A stretch of 64,000 bases of DNA from an uncultured Prochlorococcus sp. (GCF_902522795.1 NZ_CABYWZ010000006.1:1-64000), one strand, 5' to 3'; shown: positions 10,104 through 19,884, counted from the stretch's first letter. Notes: generated by a model not told the origin, from the sequence alone. Made by a program: numbers and translations.

Positions 10104-11570
10104 TCACGATGCAGAGCGGGCTCGTCCTGTGGAGGACCATTCTTTTAGAAAGTCAATTTGCTCTTTAGCGGTTCTTGATAAAGGAACTAATTCAGAAACT
10201 GCCTTTATTAAATCTTTCTCCATAAGCTCTCTATTTTCAGAGAATGATATATGCATCCCCTCTATTACTGCTTGTTCAAGTTCTGCCCCTGAGAATCCAT
10301 CTGTTCTATCGATGATAGTAGATAGAGGAAAACTATAACTTGGTCTTCTTTTTTTTAGGTGCAAATCCAGAATACTTAATCTTTCTTCGGAATTTGGCAA
10401 ATCAAGAAAAAATATCTCATCAAACCTACCTTTCCTTAATAATTCAGCAGGAAGCTTATCTATAGCATTAGCGGTAGCAATTACAAATACGGCGGATTCT
10501 TTTTCAGCCATCCAAGTTAGCAAACTTGCCAAAACCCTCTGACTTGTTCCTCCATCGCTTCTAGCATCACCACCAAAGCCCTTGTCAATCTCATCGATCC
10601 ACAGGATACACGGAGACATTGCCTCAGCTCTTGAAATTGTTTCTCTAGTTCTTGCTTCGCTTGAACCAACGAGGCTAGAAAACAGTCTTCCAACATCTAA
10701 CCTAAGTAGCGGCATAGACCAACTCTTAGAAATTGATTTTGCGGTAAGCGATTTCCCTGTTCCTTGTGCCCCGACGAGTAAGACACCCTTGGGAATAGGT
10801 AATCCATAATCTCTAGCTTCTTTAGAAAAGGCCCTGTATCTTTGATTAAGCCAAACTTTTAAAACATTTAAACCACCAATATCATCTTGACTTGATTTAG
10901 CCTCGAAAAATTCTAAAATTTCACTTCTTGCGATCACTTGTTTTTTCTCTTCAAGAATATCTTTAATATCTTCTTTACTTATTTTTCCTCTTTGAGCAAG
11001 AGCCTTTGCAGTGACTTGCTTTAATTTTATTTCGGTAAGTCCACTCGAGGCTACAGAAAGCTCGTTTAAGTCTTTTTCCTCAAGATTTGAATTTGTATTG
11101 ATAGCAATTTTTTTTATTAGATTTTTCAATTCTTTTTGATCAGGTAAAGGAAGATTTAAAATTGTCATTAATTCATCCAGCTCTTCTGATGATGGAAATA
11201 AATGAGAACTAATTATTAAATTATGACTAGTTTTCTTAAGCGTTGAAGATAGTTCTTTAATAGTTCTATTGACAGATGGATCGTCATAAAATTTATGAAA
11301 ATCTTTTACTAGCAAAACAGTTGAGGCTTCAGAAGTTTGCTCTTTAAGCCAATTGAGCACTCCTAACGGATTGTTAGAAAATTTACCTTCTTCATTTATT
11401 AATCCTTTTATACCGCTAACACAATCCCAGCAAACGAATCTTTTTATATTTAGTCTTTCACAAGAGACATTAACCAGTTTTTCTAATCTTTCCTCTTCTT
11501 TAGTCCTGATCCAAATTAATGAGGTTCTTGATTTTATGAGCAATTCTAAATTTCTACACCAAGAATTCAT
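10104..11570 (-). CDS. AAA+ ATPase, Ycf46-like
   Basis: This 488-residue protein has an N-terminal region (about 1-220) related to Ycf46 proteins of plastids and cyanobacteria, followed by one AAA+ module. Walker A is GAQGTGKS at residues 267-274, Walker B is CILWIDEID at 321-329, and the arginine-finger region is RKGRFDEIFF. The C-terminal small domain contains GFSGAELEQAVIEG, the sensor-2 region. Ycf46 proteins have been linked to carbon or CO2 responses and photosynthesis regulation in cyanobacteria, but a molecular substrate is not settled. It lies 15 bases after yidC in the leftward block. Confidence 0.85.
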   Translation of the reverse strand: MNSWCRNLELLIKSRTSLIWIRTKEEERLEKLVNVSCERLNIKRFVCWDCVSGIKGLINEEGKFSNNPLGVLNWLKEQTSEASTVLLVKDFHKFYDDPSVNRTIKELSSTLKKTSHNLIISSHLFPSSEELDELMTILNLPLPDQKELKNLIKKIAINTNSNLEEKDLNELSVASSGLTEIKLKQVTAKALAQRGKISKEDIKDILEEKKQVIARSEILEFFEAKSSQDDIGGLNVLKVWLNQRYRAFSKEARDYGLPIPKGVLLVGAQGTGKSLTAKSISKSWSMPLLRLDVGRLFSSLVGSSEARTRETISRAEAMSPCILWIDEIDKGFGGDARSDGGTSQRVLASLLTWMAEKESAVFVIATANAIDKLPAELLRKGRFDEIFFLDLPNSEERLSILDLHLKKRRPSYSFPLSTIIDRTDGFSGAELEQAVIEGMHISFSENRELMEKDLIKAVSELVPLSRTAKEQIDFLKEWSSTGRARSAS

Positions 11571-11585
11571 TATGTAAGATTCAGA

Positions 11586-12728
11586 CTATTTTTTACTATT
11601 AGGTTCAAAAGGTAATCTTTTATCAGAGATCGTTGAAGGAGAAGTTGTTATAACTTCATTTTTGGCTAATAATTGTTGATCCAAAATTTTCTGTAAATTC
11701 TCAGGAAGAGCTTCTTTATTAAGCAGAAAAGTCTGAAATGCTTGGAAAATATTAGCAACAACCATATATAGTAAAACTCCTGCAGGTAGTGGGAAAAACA
11801 GAAACATTCCAGTAATCATTACTGGTGTAATTTTGTTTGCTGTTGATTGCTGTGGATTGGCAGGCATTCCCTGACTAGATAAAACTTGAGAGAGAAGGAG
11901 GGTTAATCCAAAGGCACCAACTAATGTCGCAATATCCCAATTAATTGCCCCATCCACATAAAAACCAACTTGACCAAGAGCCTTAATAAAAAGAAAACCA
12001 CTTTTAGCAGCTAGACCAGGGATTTTTGCCTCGATTGTTGCATCCCCAGGTTTAATCGCTGTAACTATACCTTCCTGGGAAACTTTAAGATTTTCTGATC
12101 CTTTAGAAACACTCCAAGTAGGGAGAAATTTTGAACCATTATCGTATTTAGATAAAACCTCCGAATAGCTATTACCATTTGTTGTTTGTAAATTTATTTT
12201 AATGGATTCTTCTGTTCCTAATTTTGTACCATTAGGGATGGTGGCAACTACAGGAAAATGTGATTTTTCTGTAATGAATATAGAATGTCTTGGGGATTTA
12301 TAAGGTTTTGGATCGATTGCTGCTACTTGATCCTGTGGAACTACCTTGAGATTTATGTTGTAGGGAACATCAGCAAATGGAGATCCCCTTAGGGTTGCAA
12401 ACAATGCAAAAAGCACAGGCATTTGTACAATCAAGGGAAGGCAACCTGCGAGGGGACTGCCAAACTCATTCATTAATTTTCCAAGTTCTTCTTGCTGTTT
12501 CTTTGGATCACCTGAAAACTTAGATTTTATTTCCGCTTGCCTTTTTTGCATTACTGGTTGAGCAATTTTCATTCTTCTTGCGCTTCTAATAGACCCAGCG
12601 CTAAGAGGAAAAAGTGCAATTCTTATTACGACTGTCAATGCAACAATCGCTAATCCATAACTGGGAACTAAACCGTAGAAAAAATCTAGAATCGGGATAA
12701 GTAATTTTTCAGAAATGAACCCTATCAC
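11586..12728 (-). CDS. yidC: Membrane protein insertase YidC/Oxa1/Alb3
   Basis: YidC inserts proteins into the plasma membrane and thylakoids. Core helices are visible near residues 20-45, 92-114, 265-285 and 300-340. The conserved basic residue lies in the first helix ([11 protein letters not shown]), and the cytosolic loop with [10 protein letters not shown] follows. Residues 118-250 form a long insertion between the second and third helices. Its second half (about 200-248) reads like a group 2 bacterial Ig-like domain, with PTWSVSKGS, then [19 protein letters not shown]. The gene belongs to the classic rpmH-rnpA-yidC cluster. Confidence 0.95.
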   Translation of the reverse strand: MIGFISEKLLIPILDFFYGLVPSYGLAIVALTVVIRIALFPLSAGSIRSARRMKIAQPVMQKRQAEIKSKFSGDPKKQQEELGKLMNEFGSPLAGCLPLIVQMPVLFALFATLRGSPFADVPYNINLKVVPQDQVAAIDPKPYKSPRHSIFITEKSHFPVVATIPNGTKLGTEESIKINLQTTNGNSYSEVLSKYDNGSKFLPTWSVSKGSENLKVSQEGIVTAIKPGDATIEAKIPGLAAKSGFLFIKALGQVGFYVDGAINWDIATLVGAFGLTLLLSQVLSSQGMPANPQQSTANKITPVMITGMFLFFPLPAGVLLYMVVANIFQAFQTFLLNKEALPENLQKILDQQLLAKNEVITTSPSTISDKRLPFEPNSKK

Positions 12729-12800
12729 GATATTAAAAAGAGTGAAATTTTATTAGACATTTTATTTTACAGGAAAATAAGGTTTTTGTAATTAATTTAA

Positions 12801-13214
12801 TTAGGATTTAGTAGCAAATCCTTCTACCTCGTTGAGATTTGGAATTTGTGATCTTTTGTTTATATTTTCTTCAATAAATTTTTGCTTTTCTCTGAATATA
12901 GGTAATGATTTCATTTCAACCTTTGATCCGTCATTAAGAATAAGAACCATATCGCCATATGAACCGAATCCTCTTGGAATTGATCTGATTTCGTCGATGT
13001 TACTTAATGAAACTTGTGTTTTGTTTTTACCAAACCATCCGCCATCAATTGTAATTCTTTTGTTTGTAATTTTATATCTCAACCACAATGCTCTAACAAT
13101 TGCGGCAAAGGTAAAGGGTAAACCCAGAAGAGTTATAGCTGCAAGTAGATTTATTATTAAATCACTTTTTGCAGGCCCACCTTCATAAAAGATTTCTTCA
13201 TTCATGTTAATCAT
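12801..13214 (-). CDS. PH-domain membrane protein (bacterial PH family)
   Basis: This 137-residue protein has a short N-terminus, two closely spaced hydrophobic stretches at about 18-45, then a bacterial PH-like domain (LRYKITNKRITIDGGWFG, VSLSNIDEIRSIPRG, GDMVLILNDGS). Such proteins sit between rnpA and yidC in many cyanobacteria. The ATG overlaps the rnpA stop as ATGA, which supports this start and suggests coupled translation; a second ATG lies three codons in. A role in assisting membrane insertion is only inferred from its position. Confidence 0.8.
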   Translation of the reverse strand: MINMNEEIFYEGGPAKSDLIINLLAAITLLGLPFTFAAIVRALWLRYKITNKRITIDGGWFGKNKTQVSLSNIDEIRSIPRGFGSYGDMVLILNDGSKVEMKSLPIFREKQKFIEENINKRSQIPNLNEVEGFATKS

Positions 13215-13597
13215 TTGATTAGACGAGATTTGAACATTAAGTTTTGAAATTCCTCCAAAAGTCTACTTTTATCATTGCAGAAATCTCCAATTTTAAGGTT
13301 AACAAGTAACCAATATGGTTTGTGGTTATTAATTTTTTGAATGTTTGTTAATAACCACTCTTGAAGGATTCGCCTTAATTTATTTCTTTCTACAGCTTTT
13401 TTTGAAACTTTTTTACTAATAGCAATAGCAATCCTAAATTTGTTTGAGGTATTTGTTAGTTTATGGGTTAAGAGAATTTCTGGATTTGATCTTGCAACTT
13501 TAAATGTCATTAATTTTCCATAATATGTTGTGGAATTTTTATGAATGTAATTAAAAGTCCTATGACCTTTTAAACGCATTTCCTTAGGTAAGGCCAT
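13211..13597 (-). CDS. rnpA: Ribonuclease P protein component
   Basis: RnpA is the small basic protein that assists the RNase P ribozyme in removing tRNA 5' leaders. The 128-residue sequence begins MALPKEMRLKGHRTFNYIHK and carries the RNR-type signature AVERNKLRRILQEW, followed by Lys-rich segments. It starts 12 bases after the rpmH stop, the usual rpmH-rnpA order. Its stop overlaps the PH-protein start. Confidence 0.96.
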   Translation of the reverse strand: MALPKEMRLKGHRTFNYIHKNSTTYYGKLMTFKVARSNPEILLTHKLTNTSNKFRIAIAISKKVSKKAVERNKLRRILQEWLLTNIQKINNHKPYWLLVNLKIGDFCNDKSRLLEEFQNLMFKSRLIK

Positions 13598-13609
13598 TTA
13601 AAATAGAAG

Positions 13610-13747
13610 TTATACAGCTATTCTTTCTCTACCTTTTTGTCTTCTCGTTTTAATAACTCTTCTGCCTGTATGAGAACGCATTCTTACTCTAAAACCAGAT
13701 ACACGTTTTCTCTTTCTTGAAGTACCGCCAAAAGTTCTTTTTGTCAT
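13610..13747 (-). CDS. rpmH: 50S ribosomal protein L34
   Basis: This 45-residue, extremely basic protein reads [18 protein letters not shown], then [20 protein letters not shown] and GRERIAV. The pattern [12 protein letters not shown] followed by RMRTxxGRxVIxxRRxKGR is diagnostic of L34. It heads the rpmH-rnpA-PH-yidC unit. The gene is short and easily missed. Confidence 0.98.
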   Translation of the reverse strand: MTKRTFGGTSRKRKRVSGFRVRMRSHTGRRVIKTRRQKGRERIAV

Positions 13748-13777
13748 TTGTTTAATTATCCTTATTTAATTTATCAT

Positions 13778-14356
13778 TTAATCGATCACTATAGTCCAGC
13801 TTCCTAAATAACTTGAAAATGATTTTCCTTTAGGTTGCCCATATGAATGAAATTGATATAAACCTGATTTTTTTGGATTAAAGATTTTAAAGACAACTGC
13901 ATAATTGTCTTTATTAGATGGAATTGGGCTGTAGGGGTAAATATCTAGTGAACGTAAGCCTGATTCCTCAGTAGTAATTTCTAAATCAGCTGGAATATCT
14001 TCTAAACATTTTGTTCTAGTATCAAAACCGCCAATTCTTACTTTACAAAAACTAATTTTTTCACTTTTTAAAGTGGATTTAAAGGTTTTAGGAATTGCTA
14101 GATTAATTTTTAAGAGATCGGTTTTTCTATCAGATGGCCTTAAGAAAAAATAGAGTGTATTTCTTAATTTCCTTTTATCTTCTTTTTGAAACCACTTTAA
14201 TTGTCTGAAATTAGAGTCTTGATCCCATTGAAATTCTAACCCTGCTTTAACATCTTGGGTGTTATCAAAAAAAGGAGTTGAAACTAAAATTGTGGGAATA
14301 ATAAAAAATCTTAAAATTTTAAGATTAAAAATAAGTTTCTTTGTTTTTTTTAACAT
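13778..14356 (-). CDS. DUF2808 family secreted/periplasmic protein
   Basis: This 192-residue protein has a basic N-terminus, a hydrophobic segment at about 14-28 and an Ala-Gly cleavage-like site near residue 38 (DVKAGLEF), consistent with export. The rest matches the cyanobacterial DUF2808 family: RNTLYFFLRPSDRKTDLL, LAIPKTF, a Cys pair around GGFDTRTKCLE, and YAVVFKIFNPKKSGLYQFHS near the end. Function is unknown. It lies 30 bases upstream of rpmH in the same direction. Confidence 0.8.
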   Translation of the reverse strand: MLKKTKKLIFNLKILRFFIIPTILVSTPFFDNTQDVKAGLEFQWDQDSNFRQLKWFQKEDKRKLRNTLYFFLRPSDRKTDLLKINLAIPKTFKSTLKSEKISFCKVRIGGFDTRTKCLEDIPADLEITTEESGLRSLDIYPYSPIPSNKDNYAVVFKIFNPKKSGLYQFHSYGQPKGKSFSSYLGSWTIVID

Positions 14357-14427
14357 TGAGTAAATAAAATTTTAAAGGTTGAATTCGTGGAATTCAAATT
14401 TAAAGAGGAAAGATGGTTTTATTAAGA

Positions 14428-14811
14428 TTAACACCTATCTGTCCTTAATTTTGCAGCGCCTCTTAAATAGGGATGTTTTATTGGATTATTGAATGGCAAT
14501 AAAACTTGAGCCATTATTCTTATACAAAAATCAATATCATTAGGTACGTACATTTGTTGACAGTCTATAAATGCTACTGAATCAAGTCCATTAAATTTCC
14601 TTGCAATTGAAGCTGGGAAACATGCATCTAAATCTTTTGTTGCGGTAAATGTAATGGATAATATGTTCGTTTTAATCAATTTGTTGCGTGAAATTAGTTC
14701 ATCAATCAATTCCACTACCGCAACTTTTATTTCCCCAATAGAATTCCCAGATGCTGTTGTCGCACCACGAATAAATGTAATTTTATAATTATCATTCATT
14801 TTTTCATACAT
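14428..14811 (-). CDS. aroH: Chorismate mutase, AroH class
   Basis: AroH converts chorismate to prephenate for Phe and Tyr synthesis. The 127-residue size and motifs fit the Bacillus AroH fold rather than the AroQ helical type: FIRGATTASGNS near the N-terminus with the substrate-binding Arg, ATKDLDACFPA, and the C-terminal CIRIMAQVLLP with Arg. The start follows sppA by six bases. A second ATG four codons downstream is also possible. Confidence 0.92.
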   Translation of the reverse strand: MYEKMNDNYKITFIRGATTASGNSIGEIKVAVVELIDELISRNKLIKTNILSITFTATKDLDACFPASIARKFNGLDSVAFIDCQQMYVPNDIDFCIRIMAQVLLPFNNPIKHPYLRGAAKLRTDRC

Positions 14812-14817
14812 ATTGAT

Positions 14818-15627
14818 TTAAGGCCTATATAGCCAAAGTACTTTATTAGTTGAGTCAAACTCAAAAAATATGTTGTTGATAACTTTTTCAATCATTCTAC
14901 TTCCAGGGATTAATCCAAGTATTTTCTTCTTTTTCTTCCCAAATGTTAAGGGTTGAATTTTAGGATCAATATTAACCATTTTTGCTGCAAGTTCTCTAGC
15001 AACAATTTCATCTCCAACTTCATCAACAAGGCCAAGTTCTTTTGCTTGTGTTCCAGTGAAAATTCTTCCATCAGCAAATTTTCTTACTTCTTCAACAGGT
15101 AAATTTCTCCCTTCAGCAACAGCTTCAGTAAATTGTTTGTAACTTTCATCTATAAGCCCTTGTAGCAGACCTCTACCTTCCTCACTCAGAGGTTTATCTG
15201 GAGAAAGTATATCCTTAAATACACCGCTTTTGACAGTTTCAAATTTAATGCCGATTTTATCTAATAATTCAGATAAATTATTTCCTCTTATAATCACACC
15301 AATAGATCCTGTAATTGTGCCTGGATTTGCAACAATTTTGTCAGATGCAACACCAATGTAAACACCTCCTGACGCTGAGATGTTCCCAAAACTAGCAATG
15401 ACTTTACATCCTTTATCTTTTAGTCTTTTAATAGCTGAATATATTTCTTGGCTATCCCCAACAGTGCCACCTGGAGAATCAATTCTCACGATTAAAGTAG
15501 GAAATTCTCTATCCTCAATTTGTTTAAGAGCTTTAAGGACAGAAATTCTTGTAGAACTTGTAATAGGCTCATCTATTACTATACGAGCCATTCTTTTTTT
15601 TGACTTTCGTCTAAAAGGCCAAATCAT
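14818..15627 (-). CDS. sppA: Signal peptide peptidase SppA (short form)
   Basis: SppA degrades cleaved signal peptides with a Ser-Lys dyad. The 269-residue protein is the short type. The nucleophile serine is in SFGNISASGGVYIGVA near residues 79-94, and the general-base lysine region is VKSGVFKDILSP near 136-147. SPGGTVGDSQEIYSAI is the crotonase-fold oxyanion segment. There is almost no N-terminal membrane helix, only a basic WPFRRKSKKR start, so it may be cytoplasmic or peripheral. It is divergent from the EamA transporter. Confidence 0.93.
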   Translation of the reverse strand: MIWPFRRKSKKRMARIVIDEPITSSTRISVLKALKQIEDREFPTLIVRIDSPGGTVGDSQEIYSAIKRLKDKGCKVIASFGNISASGGVYIGVASDKIVANPGTITGSIGVIIRGNNLSELLDKIGIKFETVKSGVFKDILSPDKPLSEEGRGLLQGLIDESYKQFTEAVAEGRNLPVEEVRKFADGRIFTGTQAKELGLVDEVGDEIVARELAAKMVNIDPKIQPLTFGKKKKKILGLIPGSRMIEKVINNIFFEFDSTNKVLWLYRP

Positions 15628-15678
15628 TCTTTTAAGGTAAATTAAAAAACTACTTTAAAAAGACTATCAGCAGACCTA

Positions 15679-16620
15679 ATGAATTCAATCCTAAATTGGT
15701 TTTTAATGATACTCCCTTTTGCACTTTGGGGTACTTCAATGGCGGCCATGACTCCTTTAGTATCTAGTGCTGGGCCTGAGTTTGTGGCTTCTTTAAGATT
15801 ACTTCCTGCAGGGATTCTTGTTCTAATAACAACATATTTGTTTAAAAGAGATTTAAAAATTTACAAATGCGATATGAAGTGGTTTTTTGTTTTTACGATT
15901 GTCGATGCCTCTTTTTTTCAGTTGTTTTTAACTTATGGTATTGAAAAAACTGGAGCAGGCTTAGGTTCTGTCTTAATTGATTCTCAACCACTTTTGGTGG
16001 CCATCTTAGCGAGAGCAATTTTTGGAAATTTAATTAATCCAATAGGCTGGTTAGGACTACTTTTTGGCTTGGGTGGAATTATATTTTTAGGAGTGCCACA
16101 AGAACTTTTAGGAAATTGGTGGTTGATGTCTGATAAGTCTATAAATGATGTTGTTTTTAACTTTGGAGAACTTTGGATGCTTGCGGCTTCTCTAGCCATG
16201 GCTTTAGGAACAATTTTAATAAGATTCACTTGTACTAAAAGTGATCCAGTTGCCGTTACAGGTTGGCATATGGTTTTAGGGAGTTTGCCCTTAATTATAA
16301 GGCACTGTTTACAATCAAATTTCAAAATAATCCCAGACTGGTCAATAATTGATTGGGGACTTATGTCATTTGCAAGTATTTTTGGAGGAGCAATAGCGTA
16401 TGGTTTATTTTTTTACTTTGCCAATAATAAAGAAATAACTGGATTTAGTACTCTTGCATTTTTAACACCTGTATTTGCTCTTCTTAGTGGAGGTGTTTGG
16501 TTAGATGAAAGACTCACGATTGTGCAGTGGATAGGAGTGGTGTTTATTCTTATCTCGGTATTTTTTGTTAGCCAGAGAAAGAGTTTATGGGAAAATAAAA
16601 TTTCTGATACTACTATTTAA
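15679..16620 (+). CDS. EamA/DMT-family transporter
   Basis: This 313-residue protein has about ten hydrophobic helices arranged as two EamA repeats. Repeat one runs from about residue 7 to 140 (ALWGTSMAAMTPLVS, then EKTGAGLGSVLIDSQPLLVAI) and repeat two from about 165 to 300 (LWMLAASLAMALGT, then LTPVFALLSGGVWLDERL). DMT proteins export metabolites or drugs, but the substrate cannot be inferred. It starts 51 bases from divergent sppA and precedes the glycosyltransferases. Confidence 0.88.
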   Translation: MNSILNWFLMILPFALWGTSMAAMTPLVSSAGPEFVASLRLLPAGILVLITTYLFKRDLKIYKCDMKWFFVFTIVDASFFQLFLTYGIEKTGAGLGSVLIDSQPLLVAILARAIFGNLINPIGWLGLLFGLGGIIFLGVPQELLGNWWLMSDKSINDVVFNFGELWMLAASLAMALGTILIRFTCTKSDPVAVTGWHMVLGSLPLIIRHCLQSNFKIIPDWSIIDWGLMSFASIFGGAIAYGLFFYFANNKEITGFSTLAFLTPVFALLSGGVWLDERLTIVQWIGVVFILISVFFVSQRKSLWENKISDTTI

Positions 16621-16648
16621 TTAGTGTCTTTTTGTAAAAAGTCTAATA

Positions 16649-17725
16649 ATGCGAATAGTTTTGATTAGTACTCCAATAGGATTCTTGGGGAGTGGCAAAG
16701 GAGGTGGGGTTGAATTAACTTTAAATTCTTTAGTTTCAGGTTTAATTTCTTTAGGTCATTCTGTTGAGGTTGTAGCTCCAAAAAATTCTAAGTTACATGA
16801 AAGTAATGTAAAAGCAAAATTACATTTTGTGGAAGGTGAAGATCAAATTAGTTGGCAGCATCAAAATTACAATTCTCCTGTGGGAATCCCAGATAATTCT
16901 CTTTTAGTAGGAATGCTTGAAAAGGGATTAGATGTCGCCAAAAATGCAGATGTATTGTTGAACATGTCTTATGATTGGTTGCCTATTTGGATGACTCTAA
17001 ATTTAGAGATACCCATTGCACATATTATTAGTATGGGTTCTGAAAGTTTAGTAATTAGTAATTTAATATCTAAGGTATATGCTAGATATCCAAATAATTT
17101 TGCTTTTCATTCGAAAATGCAAGCTAATGATTATCCATTCATAAAAAAACCAACAATTATTGGGAATGGTTTTAATTTAGATAATTATATTTTTCAAGAT
17201 TCAGTGAAGGGCCCCTTGGGTTGGGTTGGTAGAGTGGCGCCGGAAAAAGGTTTGGAGGATGCAGTTTATGTGGCAAATGAACTTGGCGAAAAATTAAAAG
17301 TTTGGGGACTTATTGAAGATGAGATGTATGCGTCAAAGATAGAAAAATCATTCCCTCAAGGCACTATAGATTGGATGGGTTTTTTATCTACCGATCAATT
17401 ACAAAAAGAACTTGGTAAGTGCAGAGGGTTGCTAAATACTCCTAAATGGAATGAGGCATATGGGAACGTAGTTGTTGAAGCTTTAGCCTGCGGGGTGCCT
17501 GTTATAGCTTATAAAAGGGGAGGGCCCAGTGAAATTATTCAGCATGGGCAAACAGGTTATCTTGTCGATCCTGATGATAAAAAAAATATGCTTTCCTGTG
17601 TTGAGATTATTGAAAAAATAAAGCGTCAGAAATGTAGAGAATGGGTAGAAAAAAATGCCTCCTCAGATATATTTGCAAACAAGGTTGTGAACTGGCTTAA
17701 TGAGGTAATCATCGAATATAAATAA
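16649..17725 (+). CDS. Family 4-type glycosyltransferase (GT-B)
   Basis: This 358-residue protein has a GT-B fold. The N-terminal Rossmann part has IGFLGSGKGGGVELTLNSL, and the C-terminal part has GPLGWVGRVAPEKGLEDA near residues 188-205. The nucleotide-sugar-binding EX7E motif lies in NEAYGNVVVEALACGVPV near 270-287, followed by KRGGPSEII. It probably transfers a sugar to a lipid or glycan; donor and acceptor are unknown. A membrane sugar transferase follows 14 bases downstream, so the pair may work on the same envelope glycan. Confidence 0.9.
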   Translation: MRIVLISTPIGFLGSGKGGGVELTLNSLVSGLISLGHSVEVVAPKNSKLHESNVKAKLHFVEGEDQISWQHQNYNSPVGIPDNSLLVGMLEKGLDVAKNADVLLNMSYDWLPIWMTLNLEIPIAHIISMGSESLVISNLISKVYARYPNNFAFHSKMQANDYPFIKKPTIIGNGFNLDNYIFQDSVKGPLGWVGRVAPEKGLEDAVYVANELGEKLKVWGLIEDEMYASKIEKSFPQGTIDWMGFLSTDQLQKELGKCRGLLNTPKWNEAYGNVVVEALACGVPVIAYKRGGPSEIIQHGQTGYLVDPDDKKNMLSCVEIIEKIKRQKCREWVEKNASSDIFANKVVNWLNEVIIEYK

Positions 17726-17739
17726 AATTAATATATTAA

Positions 17740-19545
17740 ATGATTCTTCTGAACACAAACAAAAGACTTTTAAACTCAACAATAGTTTTAATTTCTGGGA
17801 TCATTATATTTATTTTGGGTTTAGGTACTACAGGACTGGTAGATGAAACCCCCCCCTTATTCGCAGCTGCGGCAAGGGCGATGAGTGAATCTGGTGACTG
17901 GATAACTCCAAAGGTGAATGGAATGTTCCGCTTTGATAAGCCTCCATTGATATATTGGCTAATGGGATTTTTTTACTCATTACCGAAAAATGAGATTTGG
18001 GATAGCTTCGGGACACTCTCAGCAAGACTCCCTTCAGCTTTAGGATCATTATTTTTAATGATGATGATTGGAGATACTTTATTTTGTTGGCCACAGAATA
18101 GTGATAGGCAATTCCTCACTCCAATAGTTGCATCATTAGGCTTTGCGTTATCTCCACTAATAATTATCTGGAGTAGAACTGCCGTTAGTGATGCCCTCTT
18201 AACTGGAACTTTGGGCATTAGCCTTCTTTTGTTTTGGAGAAGAATGGCAAGTGAAAAAAATGACCAATGTATTTCAGCGTGGGTATTTTTAGGTTTTGCA
18301 ATTTTAACTAAAGGACCTGTCGCATTTGTTCTGGCATTATTGACTATTACATCTTTCTTATTTAGTCAGAAAAATTGGAAAACTTTGCTCTGTAAAATAA
18401 GGCCTAAGAAAGGGTTTTTAATAACAATTCTTATCAGTGTTCCATGGTACATATTGGAACTCTTAAAAGAGGGAAAGCCTTTTTGGGACAATTTTTTTGG
18501 TTACCATAATTTTCAAAGATACACCTCAGTTGTAAATAATCATGCCGAACCATTCTGGTTTTTTCTTTACATAATGATATTGGCTTCTTTACCATTCACG
18601 CCTTTTTTGTATCACGGGATATTCAAAGCCTTTAAGGATTTATTTAAAAGTTCAAAACAAATTTGCAATTTCACTGAGACCCTCTATACCTATTCTCTAT
18701 GTTGGTTAACATCAGTTTTAGTTTTTTTTAGCCTTTCTGCTACAAAACTACCAAGCTATTGGTTGCCAGCAATTCCAGCAGCGGCAATTTTAATTAGTAA
18801 TAGCTTTATAAACTTAAAAAATTCAAGTAAAAGTTATCTATATTTATGGATTTTCAATATTTTAATTTTGTTTGGTGTTTCAATGGCATTCTTTTTCTCA
18901 AATAATTGGTTAAGTTCAATAAATGATCCTGAAATGCCTAATCTTGCATCTGAACTAATAAGCACTGGGATAATTTTTAAAGCCAAATTATTTTTCTCTT
19001 CATTTACACTTCTTGCAATAACTTTATTTTCTTTAAAATTAAAAAATATCCTTCTTTATCTTCAAATTTTACTTTTAATTGGACAATCTTTTTTGATGTC
19101 CCCAATAAGGAAATTAGCAGATACATCTAGACAATTACCTTTAAGGAATATCTCAAAATTAATTTTAGATATTCGGGAGGGGAGGGAAACTTTAGCAATG
19201 ATCGGGATAAGAAAACCGTCATTACACTATTATTCGAGGCAAATAGTTTTTTATGAACCGAACACTGAGGAGGGATTAATAAATCTTTCAGAAAGGCTAA
19301 ATAATGATAGAAGAGAAAATTATGAGGATCAACCCGATTATGAATACAAATCTCTTTTGGTTGTGATAGATGAAGTCTCTTCTCGTCGAAAACAATGGTT
19401 AAAAATTAATCATCAAAAATTAGGCAAATTTGGGATTTATAATTTATGGCGAATTCAAAAAAGTGATCTAAATAAGTATTCGAAATTTCTAGTAAATAGT
19501 GGTTATAAATCTGACTGGAAAAATAGAAAAGTTGAAAAATTCTAA
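17740..19545 (+). CDS. ArnT/PMT-like membrane glycosyltransferase
   Basis: This 601-residue protein has a GT-C layout. The first helix is at about 10-28. The first periplasmic loop carries DETPPLFAAAARAMSESGDW and RFDKPPLIYWLMG, which are conserved acidic and substrate-binding elements of ArnT and PMT proteins. Many helices follow, then a C-terminal globular part (about 460-601). These enzymes use lipid-phosphate sugars to modify lipids or proteins outside the membrane. The 3' end overlaps the convergent ribbon-helix-helix gene by four bases. The acceptor is unknown. Confidence 0.88.
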   Translation: MILLNTNKRLLNSTIVLISGIIIFILGLGTTGLVDETPPLFAAAARAMSESGDWITPKVNGMFRFDKPPLIYWLMGFFYSLPKNEIWDSFGTLSARLPSALGSLFLMMMIGDTLFCWPQNSDRQFLTPIVASLGFALSPLIIIWSRTAVSDALLTGTLGISLLLFWRRMASEKNDQCISAWVFLGFAILTKGPVAFVLALLTITSFLFSQKNWKTLLCKIRPKKGFLITILISVPWYILELLKEGKPFWDNFFGYHNFQRYTSVVNNHAEPFWFFLYIMILASLPFTPFLYHGIFKAFKDLFKSSKQICNFTETLYTYSLCWLTSVLVFFSLSATKLPSYWLPAIPAAAILISNSFINLKNSSKSYLYLWIFNILILFGVSMAFFFSNNWLSSINDPEMPNLASELISTGIIFKAKLFFSSFTLLAITLFSLKLKNILLYLQILLLIGQSFLMSPIRKLADTSRQLPLRNISKLILDIREGRETLAMIGIRKPSLHYYSRQIVFYEPNTEEGLINLSERLNNDRRENYEDQPDYEYKSLLVVIDEVSSRRKQWLKINHQKLGKFGIYNLWRIQKSDLNKYSKFLVNSGYKSDWKNRKVEKF

Positions 19546-19793
19546 CAAAGTCTTTTTTTTAGCAGAGCGTTTTTTAGATCATCAAGGCTGCACTTGCTGG
19601 GAATGTCGATATTATTCAAATCTTCCATTAATTCAAGATCGATTACAGAATCTTCGGCTAAAAAACTAAAAACTTCATTAATACTTACTCCCATATCTTG
19701 AGCCATTTCCGAGATAAGCCGTAGAGTATCCCTTCTCACAGAAATCCTGAGATCTAAAGGGATATATTCATTTTCAGGGTTTGCTGACTTCAT
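19542..19793 (-). CDS. Small ribbon-helix-helix-like protein
   Basis: This 83-residue protein contains LDLRISVRRDTLRLISEMA, then QDMGVSINEVFSFLAEDS. A short strand, a helix and a second helix of this kind resemble a CopG/Arc-type ribbon-helix-helix domain. The C-terminal third is acidic, then basic. No toxin partner lies beside it. The likely role is DNA binding, but this is inference from pattern. The stop overlaps the end of the convergent glycosyltransferase by four bases. Confidence 0.6.
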   Translation of the reverse strand: MKSANPENEYIPLDLRISVRRDTLRLISEMAQDMGVSINEVFSFLAEDSVIDLELMEDLNNIDIPSKCSLDDLKNALLKKRLC

Positions 19794-19884
19794 AACCTAA
19801 ATCTTAAGACATTATTTATTTATCAGGATATAATCTTTACAATATTCATTAATCATGCTTAAAATTTTATGCTTTTTTCAGCTT

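Noticed and set aside
19542-19793. A toxin-antitoxin pair around the ribbon-helix-helix protein
   Set aside because: No toxin-like gene is adjacent; both neighbours are long membrane-protein genes.
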